From positions 1-64,000 of the forward strand of contig NZ_FNYE01000009.1 of assembly GCF_900108945.1 (NCBI RefSeq): DNA of 64,000 nucleotides, written 5' to 3'. Origin of the DNA: Paraburkholderia diazotrophica. Lineage in GTDB: Bacteria; Pseudomonadota; Gammaproteobacteria; Burkholderiales; Burkholderiaceae. Under the pieces are notes generated by a model. It was not told the origin of the DNA. It saw only the letters and a list, made by a program, of their open reading frames with translations, and ran no database searches. Numbering within the stretch: the first letter of the stretch is position 1; each line of letters begins with the position of its first letter. This document shows, one piece after another, positions 1-8,720 of this stretch. The translations under genes were made by a program, and so were the position numbers.

Positions 1-663
1 GTGAAGGTCACGAAAGCGAAGCGGATCGCGGTGATGGACGACCGGACAGCCTTCGGACAGGGAGCGGTCGAAGAATTCAAGAAGGCCGTGCAAGCAGCCG
101 GCGGCCAGATCGCGGCCGAGGAATATACCAACGACAAAGCCGTCGAGTTCAATGCGCAACTGACGAACATCAAGGCGGCCAACGCAGATCTTCTCTACTT
201 CGGCGGGCTCGATGGCCAGGCGGGCCTGATCGTCAAGCGCATGAAGCAGCTCGGCCTGCGCGCGCAGTTCGTCGGAAGCGGCGGGATTGCCGATAGCGTG
301 TTCATCGGCTCGGCGGGCAACGCGGCCGAAGGGGCGATGGCGTGGGAATACGGCCGGCCGGTCGATTCATTGCCCGAAGGCCGCGCGTTTGCGGATAAAT
401 TCAAGAAGCGCTTTGGCGCGGATACGCTGACCTATGCACCGTTCGCCTATGACTGCGCGTGGCTCGCCATCACCGCGATGAAACAGGCGAATTCCGTGAA
501 GCCTGCTGTATTCATGCAGACGCTCCGGACAATGCAATACAACGGCATCACTGGACACATCTCATTCGATAAATACGGAGATCTGAACAATCCGACGTCA
601 ACGCTTTATCAGGTCAAGTCGATGAAATGGCAACCGGTGACAACCATCGGTGCGGAGAAGTAA
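1..663 (+). CDS. Branched-chain amino acid-type ABC substrate-binding protein, 5' truncated
   Basis: C-terminal 220 residues of a periplasmic LivK/LivJ-type (type I fold) binding protein; the gene begins upstream of the window, so the signal peptide is not visible and the GTG at base 1 is only an in-frame codon. Recognisable family features are the AVMDDRTAFGQG segment after the hinge, the LLYFGG strand and the late YAPFAYDC segment of the lid region. It would capture an amino acid or amide in the periplasm for a LIV-type permease encoded outside the window. No other LIV component is present downstream, and it is unrelated to the polyamine-type transporter at 6066-9557. Confidence 0.85.
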   Translation: MKVTKAKRIAVMDDRTAFGQGAVEEFKKAVQAAGGQIAAEEYTNDKAVEFNAQLTNIKAANADLLYFGGLDGQAGLIVKRMKQLGLRAQFVGSGGIADSVFIGSAGNAAEGAMAWEYGRPVDSLPEGRAFADKFKKRFGADTLTYAPFAYDCAWLAITAMKQANSVKPAVFMQTLRTMQYNGITGHISFDKYGDLNNPTSTLYQVKSMKWQPVTTIGAEK

Positions 664-941
664 AAGAAGTCGTCGCACGCGGAATGAAATTGCTGAGCGA
701 AGTGTCCATGCCCAAGCGAAAGGAGACGGGCCGCCTTTCCTTCTGAATGCGGCACAACGATATCCAACGGGAGGGCAGTTTTCCGCCTGCGTACGTATTT
801 GCGCGCAGGCTCATCAGCGACGCTTATACATAGAGCAAGCAGTGCTTGGAGTATCGGTTTCCCCGCTTCAACCGGGCTATTTTGATTATTGCCTTGCATG
901 TAAGGCTGGAAGCGCTAACGCTAGATCGGGAAGAGGGAATC

Positions 942-1778
942 ATGGGAAACGAAAGCGCGATCGTTCGCGGTCAGTCAGCGGTGATGGTCGTAACACCCCA
1001 CACCGGGACAATGGTTCCCCCGGATCTGCTTGCGCATCCCGCCTGGGAACCCGTCAATGGCCGACTATCCGATCCGGGAGGAAAGGCACTTGGTGCAGTT
1101 GCGCGGAAACGCGGAGTCACATGCCTATCCGCCGCACTTCATCCGTGCGTGATCGACCTGAACGTTGCGGCGAACAATACCGCCTTGTCCCAGCGATTGA
1201 ACCGGCTGGGCCTTTGCCGTACGCATACGTCGCGAGGAGAAGCGCTCTACTTGCCGGGGGCCGAACCAAGCGAGGCGGAGGTGCAGCGTCGGGTCGCGGA
1301 GCACTGGAAACCGTTCCAGGCGTCGATTCTGGCGGAACTGAGCCGGCTTCGTGAAACGCACGATAACGTGTTGATGCTGGTCTCGCATGCGGGCGCGTGG
1401 CTCTCTCCGTATCGGACGCAGCCGGGCGCGGCTGATTGCAACTTCGGCACCAACCACGGTGCGTCCAGCGACAGAGCGATCGTCAGCGCCATCACGCAGG
1501 CGGCGCAGGCGCTGGAACGCTCGTGGGTCGTCAACGGGAAGCTGACGGACGCGTTCACGGCGCAGCGTTACGGCCGACCGGAGTGTGGTGTTCACGTCGT
1601 CGAACTGGAAGTGGCAGGTCGGTGGCGCAGAGAGCTCGAGATTGCGCAGAGCGACGCTCAACGTGACGCGTTTATGACGGAGATTCTGTGTGCCGCTGAA
1701 CGCGCAGTTGACGGCCTGGCTGCGCCAGGTGCTACGGGAGACCTGTTTCGCGATCTCCACGACGCGTGTCTGGAGTAG
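942..1778 (+). CDS. Divergent N-formylglutamate amidohydrolase (HutG-like) paralogue
   Basis: 278-residue member of the N-formylglutamate amidohydrolase family, zinc enzymes that release formate from N-formylglutamate. The ATG at 942 is chosen because GGGAAGAGGGA lies just upstream. Retained are the N-terminal TPHTGT (HutG has IPHLGT), the VIDLN strand, the AEVQRRVAEHWKPF helix and FGTNHGAS. Compared with the better HutG at 13613, the WEAHS segment becomes LVSHA, losing its Glu, and DLNRPP becomes DLNVAA, losing Arg and Pro-Pro. GRFKGGYITRAFG is also rewritten. The metal site may persist but substrate binding has probably shifted. It converges with the LysR gene that follows. Confidence 0.75.
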   Translation: MGNESAIVRGQSAVMVVTPHTGTMVPPDLLAHPAWEPVNGRLSDPGGKALGAVARKRGVTCLSAALHPCVIDLNVAANNTALSQRLNRLGLCRTHTSRGEALYLPGAEPSEAEVQRRVAEHWKPFQASILAELSRLRETHDNVLMLVSHAGAWLSPYRTQPGAADCNFGTNHGASSDRAIVSAITQAAQALERSWVVNGKLTDAFTAQRYGRPECGVHVVELEVAGRWRRELEIAQSDAQRDAFMTEILCAAERAVDGLAAPGATGDLFRDLHDACLE

Positions 1779-1838
1779 CTTTACCGGTGTCGGCGGCAAC
1801 GCGGCTCTGAGGCGCGGTTCGAAGAAAACGCGCTCGTT

Positions 1839-2849
1839 TTACTGCTCGTCCGGAATGTAGACTTCCTCCGGTCGCAACGCCAGTGCCTTGGCGATGTCTC
1901 GCGAGACCTGCTTTTCGAAGGCTCGCTTGAGCAGGTCATAGAGATCGGCAGGCAGATGTCCCAGTTCGTTCTCGCGATGGGCGAGAAAGAACGATCTGCT
2001 TAAAGGCTGATATGGCCGTCCTTGCCGGGAGAATAGGGTGAGCGGCACGACACGAATCTCCGGCAGATAGTGTCGCGATTGCCATAGGCACAACGGCGTC
2101 GTGAGCGCAAACCCGAGTCCGGCGGCAACCAGGCTCAGCATGGGATCTGTCGCGTCGAACTCGCACGTACGATCGATATCTTCACCATGTGACGCGAGGT
2201 AGGCGTCGACATGTTGACCGATGACGGAGCGCGAGCTGTATCGGATGAACTGAAGATGACGGCTCAGTTCCGCGAGAGTCGTGATCCGATCGATTTCGAA
2301 GCTCTTGGGTAACACGGCGACGTATGGCTCTGTGAACAGCTTCTGACGCTTGATGCCCGCGGCGTTCGAGAAGCTTGTCGTCGTCACCGCCATATCGACC
2401 TGCCGGGCCTCCAGTTGTGCGTCCAGAGTCGGCGTGATGCCGGACCACAATCTGATCTGATGCGATGTGCCCGACAGGGCCTTGATGATGATCGGGCCGA
2501 TGGTCGCAGCGAACGAGTCGACGCAGCCAAGACGGACGACGACACGCTTTGCGCGGGTCACGTTTCGCACGCTCTCGACCATCTGATCGGCGCCCTGCAA
2601 CAGAACGGTAGCGTGTTCGAACAGACGCTGCCCGGCGGCCGTAGGTCTTGCCGGCCGGGTGGTGCGGTCAAGAAGGCTCGTGTCCAGTATCGATTCCAGA
2701 GCCTTTATGCGAAGAGAGACGCCCGCCTGGGAAATGGCAAGCCGACTGGCAGCATCGGAAATAGATCCGGCTTCGACAACGGCTACCCAACTCGCGAGGA
2801 GCCCCCAATCCGGGAACTGCTCGGGAGCACTCTCTTTCACGATCGCCAT
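1839..2849 (-). CDS. LysR-family transcriptional regulator (LysR1)
   Basis: 336 residues. The N-terminal winged helix-turn-helix (about residues 15-75) has the typical SISDAASRLAISQAGVSLRIKALE pattern, followed by a LysR substrate-binding domain. It is a paralogue of the LysR at 18257-19276: both carry GCV[DE]SFAA at the start of the effector domain and TTPLCL late in it. The C-terminal tail after the effector domain is longer than usual. It lies downstream of and co-oriented with the TetR gene at 2979 and converges on the HutG-like gene at 942. Its target is not evident; the duplicated context suggests control of the imino-acid island. Confidence 0.85.
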   Translation of the reverse strand: MAIVKESAPEQFPDWGLLASWVAVVEAGSISDAASRLAISQAGVSLRIKALESILDTSLLDRTTRPARPTAAGQRLFEHATVLLQGADQMVESVRNVTRAKRVVVRLGCVDSFAATIGPIIIKALSGTSHQIRLWSGITPTLDAQLEARQVDMAVTTTSFSNAAGIKRQKLFTEPYVAVLPKSFEIDRITTLAELSRHLQFIRYSSRSVIGQHVDAYLASHGEDIDRTCEFDATDPMLSLVAAGLGFALTTPLCLWQSRHYLPEIRVVPLTLFSRQGRPYQPLSRSFFLAHRENELGHLPADLYDLLKRAFEKQVSRDIAKALALRPEEVYIPDEQ

Positions 2850-2978
2850 GATCTCATCTGCCTGCTAGAAATCTTTCGTCCTTCGTCCGACTGGCTTGCG
2901 TCCGTCAGTTTCAGCGTATCTCTCGATGCACAAGATCTGACACGCGCTTTCATCACGGAACATGCGTGCACGATGAAA

Positions 2979-3713
2979 TCAGTGATTGATGCCGGCGTAG
3001 CACATCATGCTCGTCTTCCATCCGCGATGAGTCGCGTGGTCGATGACACCGTGAAAAACGCCGAGAACTTCACTGATGCTCATCGTTCCAGCGACGCGGT
3101 GCTCGATCCACAACCCGTGCACCAGCGCCATCGCCTGCATCGCGTAGATGATCGCCATCGTCTGATCGCAGCCGGCTTGACGCAGGTCCCATATGAAGTT
3201 GGACCGCAATCGACGCGAGAAGGCGGTACAAAGCCGTTGAACATCCTTGTCGTATGCCGACGAACTCCACATGTGTGGCCACACGTTTGCTGCACCAGGA
3301 CTCATCACTTCGTCACTGAAGCACATGTCCGCCGTGAATTTCATGCGTTCGACGGGATCGACAATGCCGCGGCGTCCGGCCGTGAGCTGTTCACGCACTC
3401 GTCGAATCAGATAGACGAACGTCTTGTAGACGAGGTTGCTCTTGTTCTCGAAGTGATGATGCACGAGACCGACGGAGACGCCGGCGTGCTCACTGACCTT
3501 CCTGATCGTAAGGTGTTCGAGCCCAACGTGACCTACGACTTCGAGCGTCGAGTCGATCAGTCGATAACGCATCCCTTCGTACTGACTGGGGTCGTCCTTC
3601 CGGCTCTCAATCTCAGCGGCCCGCAACTTCAGTTCTTGCATTTCCCGATTCCACAGTTGATTGAGGCGCTTCGCAGCGCGCGCCGCCGACAGCGCGGCGG
3701 CGCCGTCAGTCAT
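2979..3713 (-). CDS. TetR-family repressor, BetI-like (TetR1)
   Basis: 244 residues from ATG 3713. A GTG at 3794 would extend the frame by 27 codons, but then two perfect palindromes (3725-3738 and 3780-3793) would lie inside the gene; with ATG 3713 they fall in its promoter, so the shorter form is preferred. The helix-turn-helix LTIRKVSEHAGVSVGLVHHHF resembles BetI. It is a close paralogue of the protein at 21192-21860, with long identical runs in the ligand domain such as FTADMCFSDEVMSPGAANV. Inferred role: ligand-responsive repressor of its own gene and of the divergent operon starting at 4424, through TGAAC-N4-GTTCA sites. Confidence 0.85.
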   Translation of the reverse strand: MTDGAAALSAARAAKRLNQLWNREMQELKLRAAEIESRKDDPSQYEGMRYRLIDSTLEVVGHVGLEHLTIRKVSEHAGVSVGLVHHHFENKSNLVYKTFVYLIRRVREQLTAGRRGIVDPVERMKFTADMCFSDEVMSPGAANVWPHMWSSSAYDKDVQRLCTAFSRRLRSNFIWDLRQAGCDQTMAIIYAMQAMALVHGLWIEHRVAGTMSISEVLGVFHGVIDHATHRGWKTSMMCYAGINH

Positions 3714-3724
3714 CGATCTGCGAC

Positions 3725-3738
3725 TGAACACGTGTTCA
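3725..3738. promoter_or_regulatory. TetR operator copy 1, TGAACACGTGTTCA
   Basis: Perfect 14-bp palindrome 11 bp upstream of the preferred ATG of the TetR1 gene. Same arms (TGAAC/GTTCA, 4-bp centre) as five other sites beside the two paralogous tetR genes. Likely autoregulatory operator (inference). Confidence 0.7.
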
Positions 3739-3779
3739 TTACGTTTCGTACGAGACGATCCTTCTGGGCACGTCAATGC

Positions 3780-3793
3780 TGAACAATTGTTCA
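3780..3793. promoter_or_regulatory. TetR operator copy 2, TGAACAATTGTTCA
   Basis: Perfect 14-bp palindrome, 55 bp (start to start) from copy 1. It overlaps the alternative GTG codon of TetR1, which argues against that start. Confidence 0.7.
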
Positions 3794-3883
3794 CGAAAAT
3801 AACGCAGATTCAAGTAGGTAAAAACCCGCGATATCGTCCACCTGATCGCGTTAACCCCAATGAAATGGTGCGGAAAAATGATT

Positions 3884-3911
3884 TTGGTTCGAGCGGTTTC
3901 GGATATATAGT
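3884..3911 (+). promoter_or_regulatory. Candidate sigma70 promoter for the 4424 operon
   Basis: TTGGTT (3884-3889), 16-bp spacer, TATAGT (3906-3911). The third operator begins about 20 bp after the -10 box, so a bound repressor would block initiation or escape. The same TATATAG-to-operator distance (28 versus 29 bp) occurs at the 22203 site. Confidence 0.4.
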
Positions 3912-3931
3912 TGACACAACAGAATTTGTGC

Positions 3932-3945
3932 TGAACGTATGTTCA
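3932..3945. promoter_or_regulatory. TetR operator copy 3, TGAACGTATGTTCA
   Basis: Arms TGAAC/GTTCA exact, centre GTAT. It lies just downstream of the candidate promoter for the P5CDH/ABC/PutA operon. Confidence 0.65.
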
Positions 3946-4423
3946 ATGAAAAACCGTGATGAGGAGAACCGTCACACGTCGCAGACGCTTCTTTTGCTGA
4001 ACCGCTGATCAGTATGTTTGATGCCCGACCGCTTGCACTCGCCGCGTTCAGCCAGGACATGGAGAACAGCGTGAGCATCGCGTGCAAGCAGGTCATCGCC
4101 CGCACATCACGTTGCGAAGCGAGGGGATTCGCTTCAAGTCAGATGCCGTTTGCGACCAGAGTGAATCAGGTATCGGCGGACAGAACCTGATGGCGCGCGT
4201 CGTGTGGTCGTTGAGGAGAGGGGTCTTTCATAACGACGGGCGAAACCAAAGCATAACGTTTGATTGAACAGTAAGGCCGATTTTCTTTAAAGACTACTCT
4301 GGGCATTGAGGTAAAGCGTTGAGGAGTGACACGGCCAAATGAGGTGTCGCTTTTAGTCGATAACCGCAGGCCCTGCGCTTCCCCGTAGTCCGTCCCAATT
4401 GCTTTTTCGTAAAAGGAGTTAGC
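3946..4423 (+). other. Long untranslated leader of the 4424 operon
   Basis: About 480 bases between the last operator and the GTG of the P5C dehydrogenase gene. There is no convincing gene: a 20-codon frame at 3946-4008 has no ribosome site. It contains a half operator near 4265 (TGAACAGT) and a hairpin at 4325-4354. No known riboswitch was recognised. The strong ribosome site AAAAGGAG (4411-4418) precedes GTG 4424. Confidence 0.4.
4325..4354 (+). terminator. Terminator-like hairpin in the leader (possible attenuator)
   Basis: AGTGACAC (4325-4332) pairs with GTGTCGCT (4344-4351) over 8 bp with one G-T wobble and an 11-base loop, then a short T-run. It lies 70 bases before the first gene of the operon. 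Confidence 0.35.
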
Positions 4424-6034
4424 GTGATCTCAGGCCCACAATTCCCGTTGCCAGCAAACGAAACCGAAGTGAGTTTCCGTCCCGGCACCGCTGCTGCGGC
4501 AGAGCTTTCCAAAGCGTTGGAGCAGCGAGAAGTAGTCGACATTCCGACGGTGATCGGTGGTAAGCGCTACTACTCGAACGAAACGGTCGAAGTGCGCGCA
4601 CCGCACGACACGCAGCGCGTACTCGCGCGCATTCATCGTCCGACGGAAAGCCAGATCGCCGAAGCGATCAAGAGCTCGGCGTCAGTCGCGAAGGACTGGG
4701 CTAGCCTGACGCATGCGAGCCGCGCGACGATTCTTCATCGGGCCGCCGATATCGTGGCGACACGTTCGCGCATGCGGATCAATGCGGCGACGATGCTCGG
4801 TCAAAGCAAGACGATCGATCAGGCGGAGCCTGACAGCGCATGCGAATTGATCGACTTCCTGCGCTTTAACGCATATAACGCTCAACGCGTGTATGCGGAG
4901 CAGCCGATGTCGGTTCCCACGGCGGTCAATCGCGCGGACTGGCGTCCGCTGGAAGGGTTCGTCTACGCGGTTTCGCCGTTCAATTTCACGGCGATCGGCG
5001 CGAACCTCACGACGGCACCGGCCATCATGGGCAATACGGTTCTCTGGAAGCCGTCGGAGAAGTCGGCGCTAGCGAACTGGATCTTCTATGAAGCGCTCGA
5101 AGAAGCCGGGCTGCCGCCGGGTGTGATCAACTTCGTTCCCGGCGATGCGGAGCTGACCACGCGTGTCGCTCTGTCTTCACCGGACCTGGCGGGCATTCAC
5201 TTTACGGGGTCGTCGGCTATATTCCAGTCGCTCTGGAAGGGCGTTGCATCGAAAGTGGACAGCTTCCGCACCATTCCGCGACTCGTGGGCGAGACGGGCG
5301 GAAAGGACTTCGTTCTGGCGCATCCATCGGCGAATGCATCGGAAATCGCAATCGCATTGATCCGCGGCGCGTTCGAGTATCAAGGCCAGAAGTGCAGCGC
5401 TGCGTCGCGCGCCTATATCCCGCGCAGTCTTTGGGCTGCAGTGAGCCAGGAAATGCGTGACCGTCTCGCGCAGCTGAAAGTTGGCGATGTCGCGCAGTTC
5501 GATACGTTCATGGGCGCTGTGATCTCCCAAGCCTCGCACCAGAAATTGAGCCGGGCGCTGGCAGCGGCCAGAGAAGATGCGAGCGTCAAGATCGTGTCTG
5601 GCGGAAAGACGTGGTCGGAGCCGGGCTATTTCGTCGAGCCGACGGTATTGGAAGTGAGCGACCCGAAGCACGCGTTGATGAAAGAAGAACTCTTCGGTCC
5701 CGTTCTTTCAGTGTTCGTCTATGACGATGCGAACTGGGAAGAGACGTTGCAACTGATCGATTCGACCAGCCCGTATGCATTGACGGGTTCGATTTTCTGC
5801 ACCGACCGCTTCGCCCTGCATCGCGCAGAGCAGGTTCTGATCAACGCCGCGGGCAACCTCTATCTCAACGACAAGCCGACGGGCGCGATGATCGGCCAGC
5901 AGCCGTTCGGCGGCGGCCGCGCGAGCGGAACGAACGACAAGGCTGGCTCGTACCTCAACCTTCTGCGCTGGGCATCCCCGCGCGTGGTCAAGGAAACGTA
6001 TCTGCCTCCGCGCGACTGGCAGTTCGGCGCTTAA
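4424..6034 (+). CDS. pruA: L-glutamate gamma-semialdehyde (1-pyrroline-5-carboxylate) dehydrogenase
   Basis: 536-residue ALDH4-type enzyme that oxidises glutamate semialdehyde/P5C to glutamate with NAD+. The whole chain aligns from memory with eukaryotic ALDH4A1-type P5CDH: GFVYAVSPFNFTAIG with oxyanion Asn187, RLVGETGGKDF with Glu290, EYQGQKCSAASRAY with catalytic Cys324, and EELFGPVLSV. Start GTG 4424 follows AAAAGGAG. It is the first gene of an operon continuing with the ABC transporter (31-bp gap) and putA. Its presence explains how the locus can tolerate the degenerate ALDH domain of the PutA at 9598. It is probably repressed by TetR through the operator at 3932. Confidence 0.92.
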   Translation: MISGPQFPLPANETEVSFRPGTAAAAELSKALEQREVVDIPTVIGGKRYYSNETVEVRAPHDTQRVLARIHRPTESQIAEAIKSSASVAKDWASLTHASRATILHRAADIVATRSRMRINAATMLGQSKTIDQAEPDSACELIDFLRFNAYNAQRVYAEQPMSVPTAVNRADWRPLEGFVYAVSPFNFTAIGANLTTAPAIMGNTVLWKPSEKSALANWIFYEALEEAGLPPGVINFVPGDAELTTRVALSSPDLAGIHFTGSSAIFQSLWKGVASKVDSFRTIPRLVGETGGKDFVLAHPSANASEIAIALIRGAFEYQGQKCSAASRAYIPRSLWAAVSQEMRDRLAQLKVGDVAQFDTFMGAVISQASHQKLSRALAAAREDASVKIVSGGKTWSEPGYFVEPTVLEVSDPKHALMKEELFGPVLSVFVYDDANWEETLQLIDSTSPYALTGSIFCTDRFALHRAEQVLINAAGNLYLNDKPTGAMIGQQPFGGGRASGTNDKAGSYLNLLRWASPRVVKETYLPPRDWQFGA

Positions 6035-6065
6035 ATCTGATTCCGGCTTCTCCTGAGGAAATGTC

Positions 6066-7142
6066 ATGTCTACCATTGTCTCTTTCAAGAATGTCCAAAA
6101 GACGTACGACGGCGAGACGCTCGTCGTCAAAAATCTCAACCTCGAGATCCAGGAGGGTGAGTTCTTGACGATGCTCGGGCCGTCGGGCTCTGGAAAGACA
6201 ACGTGTCTGATGATGCTTGCGGGCTTCGAAACCGCAACACATGGCGAGATTCTGCTTCAGGGGAAGCCGATCAACCGTATTCCGCCGGAGCGCCGCAACA
6301 TCGGCATGGTGTTTCAGAGCTACGCGCTCTTTCCGCACAAGTCAGTAGCGGAGAACCTCGCCTTTCCGTTGAAGGTGCGGAAAGTGTCGAAGGACGAGAT
6401 CGCGCGAAAGGTGAAGCGCGCGCTCAATATGGTGAACATGGAAAAGTTCGCCAATCGCATGCCGGCCCAGCTCTCGGGCGGGCAGCAGCAACGGATTGCT
6501 GTTGCGCGCGCACTCGTGTTCGAACCGGCGCTGGTGCTGATGGACGAGCCGCTTGGCGCACTCGACAAGCAGCTTCGCGAGCAGATGCAGTACGAGATCA
6601 AGCAGATTCATGAGCAGAGCGGTTTGACCGTCGTGTATGTCACTCACGATCAGGGCGAGGCGATGACGATGTCCGACCGGATTGCTGTCTTCAACAACGG
6701 CATCATCCAGCAGCTCGCGCCGCCGCCAGCACTGTATGAGAACCCTGAGAATGCGTTTGTCGCCCGCTTCATCGGCGAAAGCAATGAACTGCTTGGAACG
6801 GTCGCGTCCGTGGATCGCGAGCGCTGTACGGTCAAGCTGGAAAGCGGACAGAACATCCAGGCATTCGCTGGCCCGAGTGTTCGCGGAACCGGCTCCGCCA
6901 GCATCTCCTTGCGACCGGAACGGGTGACCGTCGGCGATCTGGCGAAGAGCTGTGACAACGTCTTCCAGGGCGGCGTCAAGGATCTCATCTACTACGGCGA
7001 TCATCTTCGCGTGGTCATGCAGGTATGCGGCAGAAACGACTTCATCGTGAAGCTGCCGAACAACGGCGTCGCGCGTCAGCTGCGTATTGGCGATTCCGTA
7101 CACGTCGGATGGATGGCGGAATGCTGCCGCGCGTTGCAGTAA
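6066..7142 (+). CDS. ABC transporter ATP-binding protein (PotA-type)
   Basis: 358 residues, usual PotA length. Walker A GPSGSGKTT, Q-loop MVFQSYALFPH, signature LSGGQQQRIAVARAL, Walker B LVLMDEPLGALDK and switch THDQ are all intact, followed by a C-terminal TOBE domain of about 110 residues. It energises uptake by the two permeases that follow. The family imports polyamines, opines and quaternary amines. No binding-protein gene lies in this operon; the likely partner is encoded at 22645 under the same operator type. Confidence 0.92.
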   Translation: MSTIVSFKNVQKTYDGETLVVKNLNLEIQEGEFLTMLGPSGSGKTTCLMMLAGFETATHGEILLQGKPINRIPPERRNIGMVFQSYALFPHKSVAENLAFPLKVRKVSKDEIARKVKRALNMVNMEKFANRMPAQLSGGQQQRIAVARALVFEPALVLMDEPLGALDKQLREQMQYEIKQIHEQSGLTVVYVTHDQGEAMTMSDRIAVFNNGIIQQLAPPPALYENPENAFVARFIGESNELLGTVASVDRERCTVKLESGQNIQAFAGPSVRGTGSASISLRPERVTVGDLAKSCDNVFQGGVKDLIYYGDHLRVVMQVCGRNDFIVKLPNNGVARQLRIGDSVHVGWMAECCRALQ

Positions 7143-7434
7143 CTGATTGAACAAGGCGTAGCGAATCGACACGGCGCATGCGAAAAGCCAAGGGAAAAAT
7201 TAGTACAACTAGTGGAGACTAAACCCGGGCCGTGTGCCTCGGGGTGATGCGAGGCGAACGAAGTTTCAAAGGACGCCTGTGTCGCATTTCCACTAAAGGC
7301 TGCCTTTTTCAGGAACAGCAGGCTACCTGGCTTTGCTTGAAGGATTGCATCGGATGGCGGTCGCGCTCCCATCCGGGTACGAAAGTTTGGTGTTGAATTG
7401 ACGAGGAGGACGCGGCGCTAGCCGCTGGACGACG
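7143..7434 (+). other. 292-bp spacer inside the ABC operon with a small hairpin
   Basis: Unusually long gap between the ATPase and permease genes. It contains the hairpin GCCTCG (7236-7241)/CGAGGC (7250-7255) with an 8-base loop and no T-run, and GAGGAGG at 7402-7408, about 26 bases before the first ATG of the permease. No gene recognised. Confidence 0.35.
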
Positions 7435-8715
7435 ATGATACTTCCCCACGATATGGCCGTGCCCACTGACCAGTCACCTCAAATGACTGTGAAGGACTCT
7501 AAAAGTCTCAAGGCAAAGCTCCGCAGCGCTGAACGCACCGAGCGCGTGAAAGCTTTCCTTCTGGTCGCTCCGCTGCTGATCTTCCTCCTTGTCACCTTCC
7601 TTGTTCCAATCGGAAGCCTGCTGATGAAGAGCTTCCGGGATCCGACGCTCTCCCAGGAGATGCCGCACGCATCCGCGCTGCTTCGGGAATGGGACCCAAG
7701 CGGAGACAAGCTGCCGGGTGAACAGGTGTATGACGCATTCGCCCATGATCTCCTTGCGGCAAAGGGAAGCGAGGGCGTGAGCCGGATCGCGTCGCGACTG
7801 AACTACGACGAAGCCGGGATGCGGAGCCTGCTCATGAAGACGGCTCGTCGCCTGGGCGATGAAAGTACAGGGTCATGGCATCAGCGCCTCACCGCGATCG
7901 ACGCGCGCTGGGATGACATCGCTGCATGGTCCACGCTCAAATACGCTTCGTCGCCGTGGACATTGGGCTACTACCTGAAGGCATTCGACTTCAAGCGCGA
8001 CACTCATGGCGCGATCGTGCGCCAGAGCGAGAGCGAGCGGCTTTACGTCGATGTTTTCGTCCGGACTGCATGGGTGAGCATCGCGGTCAGCGCGCTCTGT
8101 CTGCTGTTCGGATACCCGGTTGCGTTTTTCCTCGCCAACATTCCGGCACGCTACAGCAACCTGTTCATGATCATGGTGCTGTTGCCCTTCTGGACGTCGA
8201 TCCTGGTGCGCACGACTGCGTGGGTGGTTGTGCTGCAATCCAACGGCGTGATCAATGACGTGCTCAAGCACCTCGGCTTGACCGATCACGGATTGCCGCT
8301 GATCTACAACCGCTTCGGCGTACTCGTTGCGATGACGCACATTCTGCTGCCGTACGCGATCCTGTCGCTGTATTCGGTGATGAAGGGCGTGCCGAACATC
8401 TACATGAAAGCGGCACGTTCACTAGGCGCGGGTCCGATCCGCTCGTTCTTCCAGGCGTATTTCCCGCAGACGCTTCCGGGTGTCGGCGCGGCAGGGATGC
8501 TGACATTCATTCTCGCCGTCGGCTACTACATCACGCCAGCGATCGTCGGCGGCCCGGATGATCAGCTGGCCAGCTACTACATCGCAAATCATGTCAACAA
8601 CACGTTGAACTGGGGCCTGGCAAGCGCGCTCGCGTCCATTCTGCTCGCAGGCGTGCTGCTGATTTATGGCGTGTTTGTCCGTATGACGGGCGGCGCCGGC
8701 GTCAAGTTGGGGTGA
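7435..8715 (+). CDS. ABC transporter permease, PotB-type, with enlarged first loop
   Basis: 426 residues, about 120 more than classic PotB. TM1 is at about residues 36-58, followed by about 150 hydrophilic residues (rich in Asp/Arg/Trp) before TM2 near residue 205; the remaining helices follow PotB. The EAA coupling loop reads YMKAARSLGAGPIRSFF. The long first loop should be periplasmic and could contact the binding protein. The start is uncertain: ATG 7435 lacks a well-spaced ribosome site, and ATG 7453 or 7483 would also fit. The stop overlaps the next permease start region. Confidence 0.88.
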   Translation: MILPHDMAVPTDQSPQMTVKDSKSLKAKLRSAERTERVKAFLLVAPLLIFLLVTFLVPIGSLLMKSFRDPTLSQEMPHASALLREWDPSGDKLPGEQVYDAFAHDLLAAKGSEGVSRIASRLNYDEAGMRSLLMKTARRLGDESTGSWHQRLTAIDARWDDIAAWSTLKYASSPWTLGYYLKAFDFKRDTHGAIVRQSESERLYVDVFVRTAWVSIAVSALCLLFGYPVAFFLANIPARYSNLFMIMVLLPFWTSILVRTTAWVVVLQSNGVINDVLKHLGLTDHGLPLIYNRFGVLVAMTHILLPYAILSLYSVMKGVPNIYMKAARSLGAGPIRSFFQAYFPQTLPGVGAAGMLTFILAVGYYITPAIVGGPDDQLASYYIANHVNNTLNWGLASALASILLAGVLLIYGVFVRMTGGAGVKLG

Positions 8716-8720
8716 TCAAA

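Noticed and set aside
3714..3794. N-terminal extension of TetR1 from GTG 3794
   Set aside because: It would place two perfect operators inside the coding region, and the added residues have no counterpart in TetR2.
3946..4008. 20-codon frame MKNRDEENR immediately after operator 3
   Set aside because: No ribosome site, start abuts the operator, and no recognisable peptide.
4265..4272. Half operator TGAACAGT (a similar TGAACAAG half-site near 7148)
   Set aside because: Only one arm is present; such half-sites are expected by chance.
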